From Desulfomonile tiedjei (GTDB lineage Bacteria > Desulfobacterota > Desulfomonilia > Desulfomonilales > Desulfomonilaceae): a stretch of DNA of 64,000 nucleotides. The stretch is from contig JACRDG010000081.1 in the NCBI GenBank assembly GCA_016218715.1, positions 1 through 64,000 of the forward strand, given 5' to 3'. Made by a program: the position numbers and the translations under genes. Below the pieces are notes generated by a model. It did no database searches. It had not been told where the DNA came from and saw only the letters and a list, made by a program, of their open reading frames with translations. Positions 59,624 through 64,000 of this stretch are shown here, piece by piece (the stretch's first letter is position 1; the number at the start of each line of letters is the position of its first letter).

Positions 59624-61305
59624 ACCTGAACTCCCTGAGAGACGGGCTGTGGTTCGTCGGTGGTCTCCGCTTCACGAGCGAGAGACAGAAGGATCTCATC
59701 CTCCATTCTTTGAATGAGAGGCGGAAAGGTTTTTGAGTTGAGCGCTGACACCGCGACCCCCTGGTAGGCGGCGCAGAGATTCTCCACGATCTCCGGCGCA
59801 ACGAGGTCCTGTTTGTTGAACACCCGTATCAGCGGGATTTCGTTGAGGCGTAGCTTTTCCAGGAGCTTTTCCACTGCCTGCATCTGAGTCTCGAACGCCG
59901 GATTGGCGCAGTCGATGACGTGAAGCAGGAGGTCGGCATCGGCCAACTCATCTAGGGTTGCAGCGAAGGCTGCCACGAGCGTCTCGGGCAAATCCTGGAG
60001 AAATCCCACGGTGTCGGTAATCACCACTTCGGTTTCCCTTGGAAAGCGCAGGCGGCGACTGGAGGGATCCAGGGTAGCGAAGAGTTTGTCTTCGGTCAAT
60101 ATATTCGACTTGGTCAGAGCGTTGAGGAGCGTCGATTTTCCCGCGTTGGTATAACCCACGATGGATATGATCGGGATCCTCCTCCTCTGGCGCAGTTGGC
60201 GTCGAACCGACCGTTGCCGGGAGAGCTGCTGGATCTGCTTTTCCAGCAAACCAATCCGGCTGTGAATGCGTCGGCGATCGATCTCGAGTCGTGTCTCGCC
60301 GGGGCCTCGACCGCCGATACCACCGGTGAGCCGCGACAGGGCATCGTCTTTTTCCGCAAGCCGCGGGAGTGCGTATTTCAACTGAGCGAGTTCCACCTGG
60401 ATCTTGCCTTCACTCGATTTGGCTCGCTGTGCGAAGATGTCGAGAATGAGCTGTGAACGGTCGATCACCTTGAGTTCGGTAAAATCTGCGATGGACTTCA
60501 CCTGCGCGGGGCTCAGCTCCGTATCGAACACGAGGAGGCCCGCACCTTTCTGTAGCGCGTCGATCACGACCTCTTTCAGCTTCCCTCTTCCCACCACAAA
60601 GTGCGTATCAACGGTGTTGCGGTGCTGCACCGAGGTTCCCACGACCTCGAGCCCGGACGAATCCGCCAGGGCCATCAACTCTTGGAGTGACTCCTCCACT
60701 TCCCATGACCTGCCGGTGGTGCGACCGATGAGGTAGGCCCGTTCCTTGCCCGTTTCCACCGAGTGGGCTCCCACCGAGCGGTAGATTTCGTCTTCCAGAG
60801 ATCTTATGAAGAGGCCGAAATCGAGATCGAGCAACGAGGGAGGCAACGGTTCGAGTAATTGCCACACTTCTCCTGCAGGATTGGGAGGGAGTAGGTGAGC
60901 GATCCTCACGACGGTGGGGAGCCCGGCCTCGTCCATCCCCACAGACGCGACCAGGTCGAGACGCAGGAGAGCGAGGTCGGTCAAGTCTTCCTGGCTGAGA
61001 GGCTCGTCTTTGAGGTGCGTATGAATGAGCCGCAACCCTCGAAGCCGTCCAACGCCCACGCGCCAGTCTTCGAGTCGAGGTATCAGAATAGAACGAGCGT
61101 CACCCACGAGAACCCGCGGAATATTACCCTTGCGATCGACCAGGAGTCCTATCTGCCTGCGAATCTCAAAGGAGAGTTCGGTCAACCGCCGAGCGAGCTC
61201 CTGGCTTATCACCCTGTTGGCCGGGATTCTCTTAAGGGCCAGCCGCTCGAGCCTGGCCCTCTGGGAAGATTTCAAGCCTCTTAGGGAACCGGAAACCGCG
61301 TTCAA
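59620..61305 (-). CDS. hflX: Ribosome-associated GTPase HflX
   Basis: The 561-residue protein has an unusually long N-terminal part (about 190 residues) before the HflX N domain (HRNTVDTHFVVGRGKLKEV), then GGIGGRGPGETRLEIDRR and the G-domain motifs: GYTNAGKST, DTVGF and NKQD. HflX splits stalled ribosomes after stress. The N-terminal extension is common in deltaproteobacterial homologues, to my knowledge. It begins 120 bp after the M16 peptidase gene in the same direction. Confidence 0.94.
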   Translation of the reverse strand: MNAVSGSLRGLKSSQRARLERLALKRIPANRVISQELARRLTELSFEIRRQIGLLVDRKGNIPRVLVGDARSILIPRLEDWRVGVGRLRGLRLIHTHLKDEPLSQEDLTDLALLRLDLVASVGMDEAGLPTVVRIAHLLPPNPAGEVWQLLEPLPPSLLDLDFGLFIRSLEDEIYRSVGAHSVETGKERAYLIGRTTGRSWEVEESLQELMALADSSGLEVVGTSVQHRNTVDTHFVVGRGKLKEVVIDALQKGAGLLVFDTELSPAQVKSIADFTELKVIDRSQLILDIFAQRAKSSEGKIQVELAQLKYALPRLAEKDDALSRLTGGIGGRGPGETRLEIDRRRIHSRIGLLEKQIQQLSRQRSVRRQLRQRRRIPIISIVGYTNAGKSTLLNALTKSNILTEDKLFATLDPSSRRLRFPRETEVVITDTVGFLQDLPETLVAAFAATLDELADADLLLHVIDCANPAFETQMQAVEKLLEKLRLNEIPLIRVFNKQDLVAPEIVENLCAAYQGVAVSALNSKTFPPLIQRMEDEILLSLAREAETTDEPQPVSQGVQV

Positions 61306-61424
61306 CAGCTCCCCCGTCCGGTTGCGATCAGAGTAGCGTCTCTTTTCAGCCGGTGCCTCCGTTCATGTGTAATCGCCTCCTTCGCAATCTCGACCGATTG
61401 CCGAATAGAGGTGAACGATTGCCT

Positions 61425-63989
61425 TCATTTCTCGTTTCCTTCGGGCAGGATCTTGACCACCGCACAACGTTGGGGGTCCAGATACTTCCGTGCGACCCGG
61501 AGCACATCCTCGGCCTTCACTTCCTTGATCTTCTTGATGTACTCCTTGTCATAATTATATCCCAGACCGTACAGCGTATTCAAGGCAGTGTTCTCCGCCC
61601 GGGACCAGGAGCTTTGCAACGCGATCAGATGGGTCCCGACAAGGTTGGTGATGGATCGCTGCAGCTCTGGCTCGTCCAAAGGCTTCTGGCGGACCAGCTC
61701 AATTTGTTTCATCAGACCCGGGAGCGCACGGTCTACTTTGGAGACGTCGCATGCCATGTACAAGACGACACTGCCCGGGTCGAGGCCCGGCCTGTCGAAG
61801 GAGGTCACAGTGTACGCCAGCGATTCCTTGTCTCTGAGTTGCCGAAACAGCCGACCGCCCATGCCTGCCAGCGCATTGGTGAGCACGTCGAGCGCGTACC
61901 GGTCCTTGTTGGCAAGCGTGGTTCCCGGGAAACCCACGCCAAGGTGGGCCTTGGCCCGAGGTATGCGGACCACCTTTTCACGGACGCTCGTCGGAGGGTC
62001 CTCACGCGGGACCTTGGGAGTGTCCAGCGCCTTGGCCGGAATCGTCCCGAAAAGCTCGCGAAGGCTCTTCATGGCCTTCTTGGGGTCGAAGTCCCCCACC
62101 ACACTGATCACGGTGTTTGCCGGAACTGCAAATCGTTCGTAGGTGACTCTGAGGTCCTCGGGGGTGAGGCCGGAAACCGTGGCAAGGGTTCCTTCCTTGA
62201 CGAACCCGTACGGGTGATTGGGTAACAGCACCCCGTTCAGCACCTCTATGGTGTATGTGACAGGCCGGTCCGGTGAGGTCTTGATCCGGTTGATGATGAG
62301 CGCCCGTTCCCGGTCGATCTTGTCCGCGGGGAACGCCGCGTCGGTGTAGAGTTCGGCCAGGAGCTTCAGCCCGTTGTCCAGGTTGCGGCTAAAGAAATTC
62401 GCAGTAAAGCCGAATGAATCATAACCCGAGAACCCGTACAACCGGCCACCCATATCGTCCACCCGGCGTGCGATTTCCACCTCGGAGAGCTTGTGGGTAC
62501 CTTTGTCCAGCATCTGGGCTATGAAGTTCATGATCCCTTCATTTTCCTTGCTCTCGAAACGCTTGCCGCCGAGGAAGGCGATCCTCACCGATGCCACCGG
62601 GTTCGAGTCGTCGGGGACCAGCACCACCTTGATGCCGTTGTCGAGCGTGGCGGTCACTGCTTCCTCGGCCCGGGCAGCCCCCGTGGCCGCCGCCTTGGTT
62701 GATTTGCCCAGGGTGGCGGCGATTTCCGTCAATTTCTCGATGCGAACGTCCTTCGGTCCGTTCTCGGGCATGAGCACGGTCACGGTGACGTTGGGGTTGC
62801 CCACATACCGGCGCAACACCTCGGAAATCTGCGGAGGAGCGACCAGGCTGTTCAACCTCAGGTATTTCGACCCATACAACGGGTCATCGGCATCAGCCCG
62901 GAAGCTCCCCATGCTGCGGGCCTTGCCTTCGACGGTCTCGGCCGCGTAGAGGTGCTGTGACTCGATGTGAATCTTCGCCCGTTCCAGTTCTTCTGCTGAG
63001 GGCGGTTCCGCGGCGAGTCGGGTCAGTTCTTCCACAATGGCCTTCGTAGCCGGCTCAAGGTTCGCCGCGTCAAGGGTCGCAGAAACGACCATGATCCCGG
63101 ATTCCTTCGGCGTCATGGCATAGGCGCTGATGGAATTGACAAGCTTCTTCTCTTTCTTCAAGGCCCGTACCAATCGTGAGCTTTCCCGAGCGCCGAGAAT
63201 GTCCCCGGCCAGGTCGAGGGCATTGACGTCGTCCCCCTTCATGGAAGGGATGTGAAACGCGAGGCGGAGCCTCGTCTCACGGGAGTTCACATCGCGGATC
63301 AAGGAGCTCCTCATCTCCTTCTGGACCGGTTCTTCGGGTCTTGGAGGCCTGAAGAAGCCGACCGGTTTCAGATCCGCGGTCAGTTTCTCGATCTCGGGCC
63401 GCAATTGGTCGGGGTTCACGTCTCCCACGATGAGGAGGAACATGTTCTCCGGCACGTACCATTTTTTGCGAAACGCGAGGACGTCATCCCGCGTGAAGCT
63501 TGCCACCTGTTCTTTCGTCCCTATAATCGGATATCGGTAAGGGCTCTGCGCGTAGGCTGTCATGAGAAGTTGTTTCGAGGCTACTCGCTCGGGCCGTTCC
63601 TCTCCTTCCAGGATTTCTTCGATGACGACTTGCTTCTCCTTTGCAAGTTCCTGAGCATCGATCGAGGGCCTCAGCACCGCGTCGGTAAGGATGTCCAGCC
63701 CCTGCGCTGTGGCGCTCGATGGAACGGTAATGTGGAAAACCGTTTCATCCCAACTCGTGTAGGCGTTCGTATCACCTCCCAGGGCTTCGACCTCGGCAGC
63801 GATTTGTCCGACGCCTCTGCGTTCGGTTCCTTTGAAAGCCATGTGCTCGATCAAATGACTGATACCGCGCTCGGAGTCCTGCTCGTCCGCGCTTCCCACC
63901 GTCACCCAGAGCTGTATCGTGGCCACCTTTCGCGCATGGTCCTGTACAACCAGGACTTCCAAACCGTTCGGCAGAATGAAACGCTTCAA
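61425..63989 (-). CDS. M16-family zinc metallopeptidase (two-domain)
   Basis: The 854-residue protein has an inverted zinc motif HLIEH (SHLIEHMAFKG, near residue 44) with a downstream Glu in the expected range, and a second M16 half lacking the motif, as in pitrilysin-like peptidases. No signal peptide is seen in the 5' end. It starts at TTG 63989 with GGAGG 5 nt upstream, right at the window edge, so the start looks real, but an extension beyond the window cannot be excluded. It probably degrades periplasmic or cytosolic peptides. Confidence 0.93.
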   Translation of the reverse strand: MKRFILPNGLEVLVVQDHARKVATIQLWVTVGSADEQDSERGISHLIEHMAFKGTERRGVGQIAAEVEALGGDTNAYTSWDETVFHITVPSSATAQGLDILTDAVLRPSIDAQELAKEKQVVIEEILEGEERPERVASKQLLMTAYAQSPYRYPIIGTKEQVASFTRDDVLAFRKKWYVPENMFLLIVGDVNPDQLRPEIEKLTADLKPVGFFRPPRPEEPVQKEMRSSLIRDVNSRETRLRLAFHIPSMKGDDVNALDLAGDILGARESSRLVRALKKEKKLVNSISAYAMTPKESGIMVVSATLDAANLEPATKAIVEELTRLAAEPPSAEELERAKIHIESQHLYAAETVEGKARSMGSFRADADDPLYGSKYLRLNSLVAPPQISEVLRRYVGNPNVTVTVLMPENGPKDVRIEKLTEIAATLGKSTKAAATGAARAEEAVTATLDNGIKVVLVPDDSNPVASVRIAFLGGKRFESKENEGIMNFIAQMLDKGTHKLSEVEIARRVDDMGGRLYGFSGYDSFGFTANFFSRNLDNGLKLLAELYTDAAFPADKIDRERALIINRIKTSPDRPVTYTIEVLNGVLLPNHPYGFVKEGTLATVSGLTPEDLRVTYERFAVPANTVISVVGDFDPKKAMKSLRELFGTIPAKALDTPKVPREDPPTSVREKVVRIPRAKAHLGVGFPGTTLANKDRYALDVLTNALAGMGGRLFRQLRDKESLAYTVTSFDRPGLDPGSVVLYMACDVSKVDRALPGLMKQIELVRQKPLDEPELQRSITNLVGTHLIALQSSWSRAENTALNTLYGLGYNYDKEYIKKIKEVKAEDVLRVARKYLDPQRCAVVKILPEGNEK

Positions 63990-64000
63990 TTTACCCTCCG

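Overview
The window looks like a chromosome segment of an anaerobic Desulfobacterota (deltaproteobacterial) organism. The support is indirect: a selenocysteine formate dehydrogenase, two further molybdenum or tungsten enzymes, PAS kinases with the cysteine clusters common in sulfate reducers, a 'CW'-type cysteine-rich small protein, a DsrC-family domain, and TauE/SafE (TSUP) permeases. No ribosomal marker is present, so the taxonomy is inference.

Region 1 (222-20690) is a 20.4-kb integrative element inserted in the 3' half of a tRNA-Ala(CGC) gene. It is bounded by identical 62-bp direct repeats. A tyrosine integrase ends exactly at the right repeat, next to the intact tRNA; excisionase-like and HEXXH metallopeptidase genes precede it. 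The core holds a P4-type primase-helicase, a truncated ParB-like protein, a serine recombinase, a run of small phage-like genes and one tail tape-measure-like gene. No capsid, portal, terminase or other tail genes were found, so it resembles a phage satellite or a reduced prophage. The left end carries cargo: a SEFIR/TIR-like protein (probable anti-phage effector) and an unknown gene, separated by the relic of an IS1380-type element.

Region 2 (20642-34600) is host DNA: tRNA-Ala with its promoter, bacterioferritin, an orphan RNA 3'-phosphate cyclase, a TSUP permease with a small membrane partner, a PAS kinase, a full IS1380-family insertion sequence, and a zinc/manganese-type ABC uptake operon (regulator-znuA-znuC-znuB-TSUP).

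Region 3 (33700-41270) has an IclR regulator, a DMSO-reductase-family molybdopterin enzyme with a ferredoxin subunit, an ankyrin protein and a large polytopic membrane protein. Region 4 (41268-49144) is a signalling block: Cache-HAMP-PAS kinase, Rcp1-like receiver, receiver-PAS-sigma54 activator, then six small sensor or adaptor-like genes.

Region 5 (50880-56090) is the most striking: fdhA with an in-frame TGA (Sec136) and a bacterial SECIS hairpin, followed 22 bp later by a 1003-residue aldehyde oxidoreductase (xanthine oxidase family) with a DsrC/TusE-like domain fused to its C-terminus. Both enzymes are expected to need a sulfurated Mo/W site, so the fused sulfur-carrier-like domain may have a cofactor-sulfuration or sulfur-redox role. 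Region 6 (56664-63989) is housekeeping: chemoreceptor, flavodoxin-like protein, VTT/DedA-type membrane protein, HflX GTPase and an M16 protease that starts at the window edge.
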